Below the pieces are notes generated by a model, which saw only the letters and a program-made list of their open reading frames with translations, was not told the DNA's origin and did no database searches. Below are positions 13,788 to 25,579 of a DNA stretch of 32,571 nucleotides, piece after piece. Positions within the stretch are counted from its first letter, which is position 1. Each line of letters starts with the position of its first letter. Position numbers and translations under genes: made by a program. Source of the stretch: JACVRW01 sp034664085. Lineage in GTDB: Bacteria > Actinomycetota > Thermoleophilia > Solirubrobacterales > Thermoleophilaceae. Location of the stretch: contig JAXDII010000069.1 in the NCBI GenBank assembly GCA_034664085.1, positions 1 through 32,571 on the forward strand. The letters are read 5' to 3'.

Positions 13788-14381
13788 TCAGGCCGTGGGC
13801 TGCCCCCGCCCGCTGCGGCCCCAGCCACGGCTGCCGCCGGAGCCCGGAACCCTCGCCGAGCCGGCGTCGCGGGCCGGCGCCGGCTGGGAGGAGAGCTCGC
13901 GCAACAGCCGGTCGGCGTCGTCCGCGACCTCCTCGTCTGCCAGCACCACGTACTCGTCCGCCTCCATGCCCGCGATCGACACGAAGTCCCTGCGGCCACG
14001 GGTCAGGGCGTGCATGAGCAGCCCCATCAGCGTTCCGGCAACGGTGCCGAACCAGAGGCCGTCCAGGATCAGCCAGCCACGCGCCACCACGGGGTCGAAC
14101 CAGCTGAACACGGCGAACAGCCACCCGATCAGCAAGCCGATCACGGCTCCGGTCAGCGCACCGCGCAGCGCGGCTTCGCCGTATCCCATGCGACCGGTGA
14201 CTTTTTCCACGTACTTGAGGCCGCGGCCGAGGATCGTCGTGCGCTCCACGGGGAAGCCGTTGTCCGACAGGAAGTCGACGGCCCGCTCGGCCTCCCGATA
14301 GGTCCCAAACGACACCAGCTCACGCCGTGCACGGGTAGCCCCGGCACCGCCCGGTGAGTGATCTGTGGAATCCGTGTTCAT
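13788..14381 (-). CDS. General stress protein 17M-like membrane protein
   Basis: A 197-residue protein. Residues 20-60 match the GSP17M-type domain: ELVSFGTYREAERAVDFLSDNGFPVERTTILGRGLKYVEKVTGRMGYGEAALRGALTG. Two glycine-rich hydrophobic segments follow (GAVIGLLIGWLFAVFSWF and GLWFGTVAGTLMGLLM). The C-terminal part has an EADEYVVLADEEVADDADRLLREL segment and a Gly/Arg-rich tail. It is likely a stress-induced membrane-associated protein with no known activity. ATG 14381 follows a TTGACC-N16-TAATTG promoter by 7 nt and has no Shine-Dalgarno sequence, so it is probably leaderless. It is divergent from dnaK with back-to-back -35 elements. Confidence 0.8.
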   Translation of the reverse strand: MNTDSTDHSPGGAGATRARRELVSFGTYREAERAVDFLSDNGFPVERTTILGRGLKYVEKVTGRMGYGEAALRGALTGAVIGLLIGWLFAVFSWFDPVVARGWLILDGLWFGTVAGTLMGLLMHALTRGRRDFVSIAGMEADEYVVLADEEVADDADRLLRELSSQPAPARDAGSARVPGSGGSRGWGRSGRGQPTA

Positions 14382-14388
14382 GCTCGGT

Positions 14389-14416
14389 CAATTAGGGCGC
14401 CCTGCGCGCGGGTCAA
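14389..14416 (-). promoter_or_regulatory. Sigma-70-like promoter of the GSP17M-like gene
   Basis: On the minus strand, TTGACC (14416-14411), a 16-bp spacer, then TAATTG (14394-14389), which ends 7 nt before ATG 14381. Both elements and the spacing are plausible for a housekeeping-type sigma factor. Confidence 0.6.
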
Positions 14417-14447
14417 GCCTTGAATTGCTCCCACACCGCCCTAAGAC
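14413..14447 (+). promoter_or_regulatory. dnaK promoter with inverted repeat over the -35
   Basis: TTGAAT (14420-14425), a 16-bp spacer and TAAGAC (14442-14447). The inverted repeat TCAAG-C-CTTGA (14413-14423) overlaps the -35. It resembles half-sites of the HspR HAIR operator, but the canonical CTTGAGT-N7-ACTCAAG arrangement is not present. It may simply be formed by the two back-to-back -35 hexamers of the divergent promoters. Confidence 0.5.
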
Positions 14448-14477
14448 CCCCTGTGACCAGCGAGAGGAGCAGCAGCA

Positions 14478-16353
<1,876 letters not shown>

Positions 16354-16376
<23 letters not shown>

Positions 16377-16893
16377 GGGCGAGGAGCGCGTAGCCGAGCG
16401 TGAGGCGCCCGCAGACGGCGCCGACGCACAGCCCAACGGCGAGCTGACCGAGCTGCAGGGCCGCTACGACGCGCTCGAGGACCGCTACAAGCGCGCGCTC
16501 GCGGACGTCGACAACTACCGCAAGCGCGCGGGCCGGGAGGTCGACCGCCGGGTCGAGGAACGCCGCGAGACGCTGCTGCGCGACTGGCTCGAGGCATTCG
16601 ACAGCGTGGAGCGCGCGATCCGGATGGGCTCGCCGGAGAACCCGCTGTTCCAGGGGCTGCGCGCCGTGCTCGAGCAGATGGAGGCGATCCTCGAGCGCCA
16701 GGGTGTGACCCGCATCGGCGCCGCCGGCGAGCAGTTCGACCCCGAGCGCCACGACGCCGTGGCGGTGGTTCCCAGCGAAGAGCTCCCCGACCGCACGATC
16801 GTGGAGGTGACCCGCACCGGGTTCGCCCTCGGCGATCGGGTGCTGCGACCCGCACAGGTGGTCGTCTCGCGCCACCCTGCGGCCGAGGGCTAG
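16354..16893 (+). CDS. grpE: Nucleotide exchange factor GrpE
   Basis: A 179-residue GrpE. A disordered acidic N-terminus is followed by a long coiled coil (LTELQGRYDALEDRYKRALADVDNYRKRAGREVDRR) and the C-terminal beta domain (ERHDAVAVVPSEELPDRTIVEVTRTGFALGDRVLRPAQVVVS). It drives ADP release from DnaK. ATG 16354 has AGGAGG six bases upstream (16342-16347) and lies inside the dnaK end, so the two are translationally coupled. Longer in-frame versions lack family similarity. The stop TAG is immediately followed by the dnaJ ATG. Confidence 0.96.
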
Positions 16894-17841
16894 ATGGCCG
16901 TCGCGTACAAGGACTACTACGAGGTCCTCGGGGTCCCGCGCGACGCCAGTGCCGACGACATCCGGGCGGCCTACCGCCGGCTCGCGCGCCAGTACCACCC
17001 GGACGTGAACAAGGAGCCGGAGGCCGAGGATCGCTTCAAGGAGATTTCGGAGGCCTACGAGGTGCTGCGCGACCCCGAGAAGCGCGAGCAGTACGACCGC
17101 CTGGGCGCGAACTGGAAGGCCGGCCAGGACGTCTCCGGCACGAGCGGCTTCGGCGGCGGCTTCGGCGGCGGACCCGACGGCGGGTTCCGCGACGTGCGCG
17201 TGGACTTCGGCGGCGGCGGATTCGGCGGCGGCGACTTCAGCGACTTCTTCGAGGGCATCTTCGGTGGCCGCGGACGGGGCCGCGCGAGCGGCGGCTTCGA
17301 GGGCTTCTCCTCGCGCGGCAGCGACCAGGAGACGACGCTGGAGCTGTCGCTCGAGGAGGCCGCCCGCGGCGGCCGCCGCCGCATCACACTGGCCGACGGG
17401 CGCGACTACGAGGTGAACATCCCGCCGGGCGTGCGCGACGGCCAGCGCATCCGGCTGGCCGGCGAGGGCGCGCGTGGGCCCGGCGGCGGGCCCCCGGGCG
17501 ACCTGATGCTGCGCGTGCGCCTGCGGCCGCACCCGCAGTTCGACGTGGACGGCCGCGATCTCGAGGTCGAGCTGCCGGTGACCCCGTGGGAGGCCACGCT
17601 CGGCGCGACCGTGGAGGTACCCACGCTCAACGGCACGGCACGCGTGCGCGTTCCGCCGGGCTCGTCGTGCGGCCGGCGGCTGCGGCTGCGCGGCGAGGGC
17701 CTGCCGGATCCCGGCGGCTCGCCCGGCGATCTCTACGCGACCGTCGAGATCGAGGTCCCCAAGCAGCTGAGCGACGAGGAGCGCGAGCTCTGGGAGCGGC
17801 TAGCCGGCACCTCCTCCTTCGACCCGCGGAGGAACCGCTGA
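16894..17841 (+). CDS. dnaJ: DnaJ/CbpA-type co-chaperone lacking the zinc finger
   Basis: A 315-residue J-protein. The J domain (residues 5-70) has H35-P36-D37, needed to stimulate DnaK. A long Gly/Phe-rich region (about 80-140) follows, with repeats such as FGGGFGGG and FGGGGFGGGDF. Two C-terminal beta-barrel domains bind substrate (VNIPPGVRDGQRIRLAGEGARG and VRVPPGSSCGRRLRLRGEGLP). The four CxxCxGxG repeats of classical DnaJ are missing, so it belongs to the type II, CbpA/DnaJ2-like group that actinobacteria often keep in the dnaK operon. It begins directly after the grpE stop, with no spacer, and its last base is the first base of the next ATG. Confidence 0.95.
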   Translation: MAVAYKDYYEVLGVPRDASADDIRAAYRRLARQYHPDVNKEPEAEDRFKEISEAYEVLRDPEKREQYDRLGANWKAGQDVSGTSGFGGGFGGGPDGGFRDVRVDFGGGGFGGGDFSDFFEGIFGGRGRGRASGGFEGFSSRGSDQETTLELSLEEAARGGRRRITLADGRDYEVNIPPGVRDGQRIRLAGEGARGPGGGPPGDLMLRVRLRPHPQFDVDGRDLEVELPVTPWEATLGATVEVPTLNGTARVRVPPGSSCGRRLRLRGEGLPDPGGSPGDLYATVEIEVPKQLSDEERELWERLAGTSSFDPRRNR

Positions 17842-18155
17842 TGGCGCTCACCCAGGTTCACACCACAGGGACCGTGATGGTCGGCATCGAGGTCGTGGCG
17901 CGCGAGGCCGGCCTGCACCCCGACCTCGTCCGGCGCCTCGTCCGGATGGGCGTGGTGGACCGAAGCGGCGGCACGCGCGCCACCCCGCTGTTCCGCAACG
18001 ACGCCGCCGGCGAGCTCGCCAAGGCCGCGCGCCTGCGGCACGACCTAGGCCTCAACTACGCCGGCGCCGTGCTCGCGTGCCAGCTGCTGGCGCGCATCGA
18101 CCAACTGGAAACGCGGCTGCGCCGCTACGAGCCCCGAAACGATCGCCCGAGGTGA
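17841..18155 (+). CDS. HspR/CbpM-like MerR-family regulator
   Basis: A 104-residue protein. A MerR-type helix-turn-helix is seen as VGIEVVAREAGLHPDLVRRLVRMGVVD, followed by the wing (RATPLFRNDAAGELAKAARLRHDLGLNYAGA) and a short coiled coil (LLARIDQLETRLRRYE). Its place between dnaJ and clpB is where actinobacteria carry hspR, the repressor of the heat-shock operon. The length is also typical of CbpM, which binds the J domain of CbpA, so a direct role in modulating the adjacent type II J-protein is an equal alternative. Its ATG overlaps the dnaJ stop (TGATG), with GGAGG about 8 nt upstream. clpB starts 4 bp after it. Confidence 0.8.
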   Translation: MALTQVHTTGTVMVGIEVVAREAGLHPDLVRRLVRMGVVDRSGGTRATPLFRNDAAGELAKAARLRHDLGLNYAGAVLACQLLARIDQLETRLRRYEPRNDRPR

Positions 18156-18159
18156 TGGC

Positions 18160-20819
<2,660 letters not shown>

Positions 20820-20823
<4 letters not shown>

Positions 20824-21584
20824 TCGACGTCGAGCTACACACACAGGACGTCCCGGACGATCAGGCCGAGGCCGCGCGCGAGCGGATCGCGTCGCTGGAC
20901 GGCCAGGCCGCGCGTCCCATCACCGGCGCGCGCCTGACCCTGCGCCGCGCGATGCCGCGCGGGGGCCGCCCCTACGTTGCGGACGCGACGCTGCTGTACG
21001 ACGGCCGCCTGCTGGCCGCCCACACCACCGGGCGCTCGCCGCTCGAGGCCGGGGACCTGGCCGCCGAGCGGCTGCGCCGCCAGCTGCGCCGCATCCGCGA
21101 CGCCGAGGTGGCGCAGCGCAACGAGCCGCGCGTCCTCCAGGCCGCCGTGGCGGAGCTCGACACGGGCACTCGCTACCTGCCCGAGGCGACCCTCAAGCCG
21201 CCCCGGGAGCGCCAGATCATCCCGCGGCGCCCGTTCGTGGACGTCCCCCTGCCGACGCTCGACGCCATCGACCTGCTGCTGGACCTGGACGTGGAGTTCA
21301 GCCTGTTCACGCACGAGCGGACGAACGAGGACGTGGTGGTGCACCGGCTGCCGGACGGGCGCATCGGCCTGCTGCACCCGCCGGGCAGCGTGCTGGCTGA
21401 CGAGAGCGACCTGCTGGTGACCGAGCCGAGCCGCTACTCGGAGCCGCTCACGCTCGAGACGGCGCGCGCCGAGGAGGATGTGCTCAACCACCGCTTCCTC
21501 TACTTCACCGCCACGGAGGACGGGCGCGGCAAGGTGCTCTACCTGCGCTACGACGGGGACTACGGTCTGGTCGAGCCGGCCTGA
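20820..21584 (+). CDS. Ribosome hibernation factor with duplicated C-terminal domain (RafH-like)
   Basis: A 254-residue protein. The N-terminal ~100 residues look like a divergent HPF/S30AE N-terminal domain. Two copies of the S30AE C-terminal dimerisation domain follow. One has DAIDLLLDLDVEFSLFTHERTNEDVVVHRLPDGRIGLL, the other DVLNHRFLYFTATEDGRGKVLYLRYDGDYGLVEP, which keeps the classical DGxYGLIEP-like end. Long HPF proteins normally have one such domain; a larger C-terminal part and this length recall the mycobacterial hypoxia factor RafH. It probably binds 70S or 100S ribosomes under stress. GTG 20820 overlaps the clpB stop by 4 bp, so translation is coupled to ClpB. Confidence 0.8.
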
Positions 21585-21602
21585 AGGCCTACCTCCCCAC
21601 AT

Positions 21603-22169
21603 ATGACCCAACTGCAGACAGAGGCCGGGATCGTGCGGGTGCCGGCCGGGACCTGGAAGGTCGATCCGACGCACTCGAGCGTCGCGTTCGAGGTCAAGCA
21701 TCTGATGATCGCGACGGTGCGCGGACACTTCTCGGAGTTCGATGGCGAGCTCGAGGCGGCCGAGGACGACCCCGCCAACTCGCGCGCGCGCGGAAGCGTG
21801 AAGGTCGCCAGCATCGACACCGGCAACGCCGAGCGCGACGAGCACCTGCGCTCGCCCGACTTCTTCGACGCAGAGCGCTACCCGGAGATGCGCTTCGAGA
21901 CCACGCGCATCCAGCACGTGGAGGGCGGCCGCTACCGCGTGGCCGGCGACCTCACGATCAAGGACCAGACGCGCGAGGTCGAGGTCGACGCGACCGTCGA
22001 GGGCGCGGCCGAGGACCCGTGGGGCAACGAGCGCGTCGGCGTCTCGATCCGCGGCACGGTCAACCGCACGGAGTTCGGCCTGACCTGGCAGCAGGCGCTG
22101 GCGTCGGGCGGGCTCCTGGTGGGCGAGGACGTGCGCATCCTGATCGACATCTCCGCCGTGCGCGCCTGA
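21603..22169 (+). CDS. YceI family lipocalin-like protein (second copy)
   Basis: A 188-residue YceI protein: GTWKVDPTHSSVAFEVKHLMIATVRGHFSEFDGEL, then DEHLRSPDFFDAERYPEMRFETTRI, GDLTIKDQTREVEVD and RTEFGLTWQQAL near the end. This is the classical YceI pattern, closer to consensus than the copy at 7520, so the two are not a recent duplication. No signal peptide is seen. ATG 21603 follows the hibernation factor stop by 18 bp. A TACCTC hexamer ends 7 nt before it, so it may have its own leaderless promoter as well as read-through from the chaperone operon. Confidence 0.9.
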   Translation: MTQLQTEAGIVRVPAGTWKVDPTHSSVAFEVKHLMIATVRGHFSEFDGELEAAEDDPANSRARGSVKVASIDTGNAERDEHLRSPDFFDAERYPEMRFETTRIQHVEGGRYRVAGDLTIKDQTREVEVDATVEGAAEDPWGNERVGVSIRGTVNRTEFGLTWQQALASGGLLVGEDVRILIDISAVRA

Positions 22170-22176
22170 GCGACCG

Positions 22177-22443
22177 ATGAGCGTGCCAGGCACCTGTCCG
22201 CACGTGGCCCAGATCCGCCCGGTCGTGCCGCGCACCCCGCAGGGCTGCGAGGAGTGCCTGCGCATCGGGTCTCCGTGGGTGCACCTGCGCGTCTGCCTCA
22301 GCTGCGGGCACGTCGGCTGCTGCGACTCCTCGCCCTACCGCCACGCCCGCGGCCACGCGTATGCCGACACCCATCCGATCGTCCAGTCGTACGAGCCCGG
22401 CGAGGACTGGCGCTGGTGCTTCTTCGACGAGACCTACGTCTGA
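22177..22443 (+). CDS. UBP-type zinc finger protein
   Basis: An 88-residue protein that is almost entirely a ZnF_UBP domain. Possible zinc ligands are C7, H9, C24, C27, C40, C43, C48, H56, H60 and H66, arranged as C-x-H ... C-x2-C ... C-x2-C-x4-C ... H. In eukaryotes this fold binds the C-terminal Gly-Gly of ubiquitin. Small bacterial versions are common but have no known ligand. The C-terminus (GEDWRWCFFDETYV) carries conserved aromatic residues. ATG 22177 lies 7 bp after the YceI stop. Its 3' end overlaps the convergent flavoprotein gene by 10 bp. Confidence 0.88.
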   Translation: MSVPGTCPHVAQIRPVVPRTPQGCEECLRIGSPWVHLRVCLSCGHVGCCDSSPYRHARGHAYADTHPIVQSYEPGEDWRWCFFDETYV

Positions 22444-24059
22444 CGCTGGTGCACCATGCGCACCGCCATGGCGCCCTCGCCCACGGCGGAGGCCACGCGC
22501 TTGATCGACCCGCAGCGCACGTCGCCGGCCGCGAACACGCCCGGCCATGACGTCTCGAGCGGCAGCGTGCTGCCGGCGTCCTCGCCGGTGATCAGGTAGC
22601 CGCGCTCGTCGAGCGCGAGCTGCCCGTCGAGCCAGCCCGTGACGGGCAGGGCGCCACAGAAGATGAACAGCTCGCGCGCCTCGATTCGGCTCCGGTCGCC
22701 GGTTTCGCCGTCCTCCACCACCACCGCCTCCAGCAGGCGGTCGCCCACCAGCTCGCGCACCTCGCTGTGCAGGTGGACCACGACGCCCGGCGTGCGCTCG
22801 ATGCGGTCGGCCAGGTAGCGCGACATGTGGTCGGTCAGGTTGCGCTCGCGCACCACCAGGTCGACGCGCTCCGCGTGCTGGGCGAGGAAGACCGTCGCCT
22901 GTCCGGCCGAGTTGCCGCCGCCGACGACCACGACCGGGTGCGCCCGGCAGAGCGCGGCCTCGGTCATCGTGGCGGCGTAGTAGACGCAGGTCGGCTCGAA
23001 CTCCTCCAGCCGCGGCACCGGGATCTTGCGGTAGCGCGCCCCGGTCGCGATCAGGACCGTGCGGCCCTGCACCTCCTTGCCGTCCTGTGAGGTGACCAGG
23101 TAGTGCCCGTTGAGCTGCTCCAGCGAGCCCGCCTCGACCGACACGCTGATGCGCGCGCCGAAGCGCTCCGCCTGGATGGTCGCGCGCTCGGCCAGCTCGG
23201 CCCCGGAGATGCCGGCGGGAAAGCCCAGGTAGTTCTCGATGCGCGATGACGTGCCCGCCTGCCCCCCGGTGGCGACCCCCTCGAGCGCCAGCGTCGACAG
23301 CCCCTCGGACGCGCCGTAGACGGCGGCCGCCAGCCCGGCGGGACCGGCACCCACGACGATCAGGTCGCAGACGGTCTCGCCGGAGCCGTGATCGCGAAGG
23401 CCGATCGCCCCGGCCAGCTCGGCGGTGCTCGGGTTGCGGAGCACCTGCTTGCCGCGCCAGATCACGATCGGCGCCTCCTCGGGCGCCACGCCCAGCCCGC
23501 GCAGCAGGGACTCCGCCTCATCGTCGGAGTCGAGGTCGATCCAGCGATGCGGCAGCCGATTGCGCGCGGCGAACTCGCGCAGCCGCCGGGTGTCGTGCGA
23601 GTAGCGCGAGCCCACGATCTTCAGGCCGGCCCCCACCCCGATCAGGTACTCACGGCGCTGGATGAAGGCGCGCAGGATCACGTCGGCGAGTGCTGGTGAG
23701 TCGGACACGAGCCCGCGCAGGCGCTCGACCGGCACGGCCAGCACCTCGCCCGGCTCGCGAACCACAGCCGTGAAGAAGGCGGCCTGGCCGGTGAGCAGGC
23801 TCAGCTCGCCGAGGAAGCGGCCGGGCCCATGCACCGCGATGCGGCGGCCGTGGGTCTCGTCGCCGTCGAGGACCTCGACCTTCCCGGCGAGGACCACGAG
23901 GAAGTCGTAGCGCTCGTCGCCCTGCCGGAAGAGGACCTCGCCCTCGTGCGTGGGTCGGCGCTCGCCGTGCCGCTCCACCTGCGCGATCTGCTCCTCGTCT
24001 AGCCGCGGAAAGGCACCCAGGGTGTCGGGGGTCTCCCGCAACTCCTCGGCGGCTGCCAT
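22434..24059 (-). CDS. Thioredoxin reductase-like flavoprotein with N-terminal cNMP-binding fold
   Basis: A 541-residue protein. Residues 18-135 form a cyclic-nucleotide-binding fold with GRFLGELSLLTG. Where the phosphate-binding Arg-Ser pair is expected the sequence is A94-F95, so cNMP binding is doubtful. Residues 145-215 form a thioredoxin-like domain without a CxxC motif (GSRYSHDTRRL). Residues 230-541 are a TrxR-like FAD/NADPH module with GAGPAG (237-242) and GGGNSAG (380-386). The redox CATC site of TrxR is replaced by AATM (362-365). So it is probably not a standard thioredoxin reductase; it may act as an NADPH-dependent ferredoxin- or disulfide-type reductase. ATG 24059 starts 4 bp after the thioredoxin stop. 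Confidence 0.88.
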   Translation of the reverse strand: MAAAEELRETPDTLGAFPRLDEEQIAQVERHGERRPTHEGEVLFRQGDERYDFLVVLAGKVEVLDGDETHGRRIAVHGPGRFLGELSLLTGQAAFFTAVVREPGEVLAVPVERLRGLVSDSPALADVILRAFIQRREYLIGVGAGLKIVGSRYSHDTRRLREFAARNRLPHRWIDLDSDDEAESLLRGLGVAPEEAPIVIWRGKQVLRNPSTAELAGAIGLRDHGSGETVCDLIVVGAGPAGLAAAVYGASEGLSTLALEGVATGGQAGTSSRIENYLGFPAGISGAELAERATIQAERFGARISVSVEAGSLEQLNGHYLVTSQDGKEVQGRTVLIATGARYRKIPVPRLEEFEPTCVYYAATMTEAALCRAHPVVVVGGGNSAGQATVFLAQHAERVDLVVRERNLTDHMSRYLADRIERTPGVVVHLHSEVRELVGDRLLEAVVVEDGETGDRSRIEARELFIFCGALPVTGWLDGQLALDERGYLITGEDAGSTLPLETSWPGVFAAGDVRCGSIKRVASAVGEGAMAVRMVHQRQT

Positions 24060-24063
24060 ACCG

Positions 24064-24507
24064 TCAGCCCGTGGCGCTGGGAGTCGGGCCGAGTTGGCGT
24101 TCGAGCCATGCGTCGAGCTGCGGCCGGGCGGGGGCGCCGGCCAGCCGGTCGACCTCCTCGCCATCCCGAATCAGCACCAGGGTCGGGATCCCCCGGATCC
24201 CGTAGCGGTCCGCGATGTCCGGCGCGTCGTCCACGTTCAGGCGGATCACCTTGACCCTGCCCGCGTGGCTGCGAGCGAACTCCTCGACCGCCGGCGCGAC
24301 CCAGCGGCAGGGTCCGCACCACGGCGCCCAGAAGTCCACCAGCACGGGCACCGAAGCCTGGATCTCGACGTCGAAGTCGCTCGAGCCGGCGTCCACGAGC
24401 CAGGGCAGCGGGTGGTGGCAGACGGCGCAGCGGGGGGTGCCCTCCGCGGACGGTGCCAGGCGGTTGCGCTTCCCGCAGTTCGGACACGTGACAGTCGACG
24501 TGGCCAT
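24064..24507 (-). CDS. trxC: Thioredoxin 2-like protein with N-terminal zinc ribbon
   Basis: A 147-residue protein. The N-terminal zinc ribbon has C8-x2-C11 and C27-x2-C30, as in thioredoxin 2 (TrxC). The thioredoxin domain carries the active site W-C64-G-P-C67 and the cis-proline loop GIRGIPTLVLI. It reduces disulfides in the cytoplasm and is often linked to oxidative stress. ATG 24507 is preceded by TTGACT-N16-TAGCTA ending 9 nt upstream and has no Shine-Dalgarno sequence. The next gene is a TrxR-like protein lacking the CxxC site, so whether that protein can reduce this thioredoxin is an open point. Confidence 0.9.
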   Translation of the reverse strand: MATSTVTCPNCGKRNRLAPSAEGTPRCAVCHHPLPWLVDAGSSDFDVEIQASVPVLVDFWAPWCGPCRWVAPAVEEFARSHAGRVKVIRLNVDDAPDIADRYGIRGIPTLVLIRDGEEVDRLAGAPARPQLDAWLERQLGPTPSATG

Positions 24508-24516
24508 CGGCTTGGA

Positions 24517-24544
24517 TAGCTAGGCCGCGACTGCTCCGAGTCAA
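24517..24544 (-). promoter_or_regulatory. Sigma-70-like promoter of the thioredoxin operon
   Basis: On the minus strand, TTGACT (24544-24539), a 16-bp spacer and TAGCTA (24522-24517), which ends 9 nt before ATG 24507. Confidence 0.6.
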
Positions 24545-24556
24545 CCCGCAGAGCCG

Positions 24557-24585
24557 TTGACGGCGGGCGCCCTTTGTCCTATTGG
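24557..24585 (+). promoter_or_regulatory. Sigma-70-like promoter of the small gene at 24594
   Basis: TTGACG (24557-24562), a 17-bp spacer and TATTGG (24580-24585), which ends 8 nt before GTG 24594. The -35 is 12 bp from the divergent thioredoxin -35. Confidence 0.6.
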
Positions 24586-24593
24586 GAGCGGCA

Positions 24594-24800
24594 GTGGCAA
24601 ACGATCTGATGGACACCTACGAAGCGTGGCGCGAGGCGTCGGGCGACGTCCAGGACGCCTACGAGTGCTGGACGACCTGGGTGGCCGACGACCGCGACGT
24701 GGCCTTCGCCGGGTACCTGTCCGCGCTCCAGCGCGAGCAGCACGCGGCCGGCCTCTTCCAGCGCGCGGTCGAGACCGTGCGCCTGTCCGCCGCGGCCTAG
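24594..24800 (+). CDS. Small acidic helical protein of unknown function
   Basis: A 68-residue protein, VANDLMDTYEAWREASGDVQ at the start, predicted mostly helical, with several Trp and Tyr residues and one Cys (YECWTTWV). No family is recognised. GTG 24594 is supported by a TTGACG-N17-TATTGG promoter ending 8 nt upstream; a GGGAG also lies 5 nt upstream, so it may be read either as leaderless or with a short leader. ATG 24609 is an alternative. The stop TAG (24798-24800) shares CTAG with the convergent ABM gene. Confidence 0.65.
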   Translation: MANDLMDTYEAWREASGDVQDAYECWTTWVADDRDVAFAGYLSALQREQHAAGLFQRAVETVRLSAAA

Positions 24801-25138
24801 TCGGCGCCCGTCGCCGCCAGCGCCGGCAGCCGCGCCGCCAGGATGTCGAACTTCTCGATCGTGGGGGGCGCGGAAAGCAGCTCGTCGCCGCGCTCGCCGA
24901 GCGCCGACGCCACCGCTCCCTGCAGGTGCGCCTCCCGCCCGGCCTCGTTCGGGAAGGCGTCGAAGATCGCGAACGTCGACGGCCCGAGCCGGACGCCGAA
25001 CCAGACGATCGTGTCGGGCTCGTCCTGGACCAGCGTGAGCGCCTTGCGCACGAAGCCCTCGACCTCCTCCTCGCGGCCGGTCCTGGCCTCGAGCCGGACG
25101 AGCAGCCCGACGGTGATCAACTCGCGCTGCGCAGCCAT
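24797..25138 (-). CDS. Antibiotic biosynthesis monooxygenase (ABM) domain protein
   Basis: A 113-residue protein with the ABM ferredoxin-like fold: VGLLVRLEARTGREEEVEGFVRKALTLVQDEPDTIVWFGVRLGPSTFAIFDAFPNEAGREAHLQGAVASAL. Such proteins form dimers that act as small monooxygenases, quinol oxidases or heme-degrading enzymes; here none of these can be chosen. ATG 25138 has GAGGAG about 6 nt upstream. It starts 9 bp after the stop of the DUF3467-like gene, so the two are likely co-transcribed. Its stop overlaps that of the small gene at 24594 by 4 bp. Confidence 0.78.
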   Translation of the reverse strand: MAAQRELITVGLLVRLEARTGREEEVEGFVRKALTLVQDEPDTIVWFGVRLGPSTFAIFDAFPNEAGREAHLQGAVASALGERGDELLSAPPTIEKFDILAARLPALAATGAD

Positions 25139-25147
25139 GGCTTCTCC

Positions 25148-25462
25148 TCAGCGGCCCAGGGTGCGGTCGTGGTCCTCCACGGCCGCCTGCAGGATCGAGA
25201 TGAGCTCGCTCACGCGGTGGCGGGTGAGCCCGACCCGGGCCAGCGTGTTGATCGGGACCTCGGTCAGCTGGCCGAGCTGCTGGTTGATCTGCTCCGGCGT
25301 GCCGATCAGCGGCGGCCCGGTCACCTGGCCGAGCGTGACCACGAACTCATCCGGCTGCTGCTGAACGAGGAAGTGGTTGGCGAACAGGATCGGTACCTCG
25401 TCGAATTCGACCCACGTCAGCGGCAGGTCGAACGCTCTGCCGGCTTCTGCTTGAGAGCTCAT
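25148..25462 (-). CDS. DUF3467-like small protein
   Basis: A 104-residue protein. The pattern VEFDEVPILFANHFLVQQQPDEFVVTLGQVTGPP, then VPINTLARVGLTRHRVSELISILQAAVEDHDRTLG, resembles the DUF3467 family: a short 'ANHF..' strand, a QPDEF strand, and a C-terminal helix after R-V. The function of that family is unknown. ATG 25462 is chosen because TTGACC-N16-TAGGGA ends 7 nt before it; longer in-frame versions cross this promoter. It is the first gene of a two-gene unit with the ABM gene. The family assignment is from pattern only. Confidence 0.6.
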   Translation of the reverse strand: MSSQAEAGRAFDLPLTWVEFDEVPILFANHFLVQQQPDEFVVTLGQVTGPPLIGTPEQINQQLGQLTEVPINTLARVGLTRHRVSELISILQAAVEDHDRTLGR

Positions 25463-25469
25463 CCCCGTG

Positions 25470-25497
25470 TCCCTAGGACGAACGGGGGACCGGTCAA
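25470..25497 (-). promoter_or_regulatory. Promoter of the DUF3467-like/ABM unit
   Basis: On the minus strand, TTGACC (25497-25492), a 16-bp spacer and TAGGGA (25475-25470), which ends 7 nt before ATG 25462. Confidence 0.55.
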
Positions 25498-25544
25498 GTG
25501 GCGGGCAGCCCAGAAGCCGTAGAGCAGGGACCACGCCGAAGTGC

Positions 25545-25572
25545 TTGGCTCACCATTCTCGCGGCCTAACTG
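25545..25572 (+). promoter_or_regulatory. Promoter of the NTF2-like gene at 25580
   Basis: TTGGCT (25545-25550), a 16-bp spacer and TAACTG (25567-25572), which ends 7 nt before GTG 25580. No Shine-Dalgarno sequence follows. Confidence 0.5.
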
Positions 25573-25579
25573 AGCCCGC

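Noticed and set aside
14413..14423. A classical HspR HAIR operator at dnaK
   Set aside because: TCAAG-C-CTTGA has the half-sites in the wrong order and spacing compared with CTTGAGT-N7-ACTCAAG. The two opposed -35 elements explain it as well.
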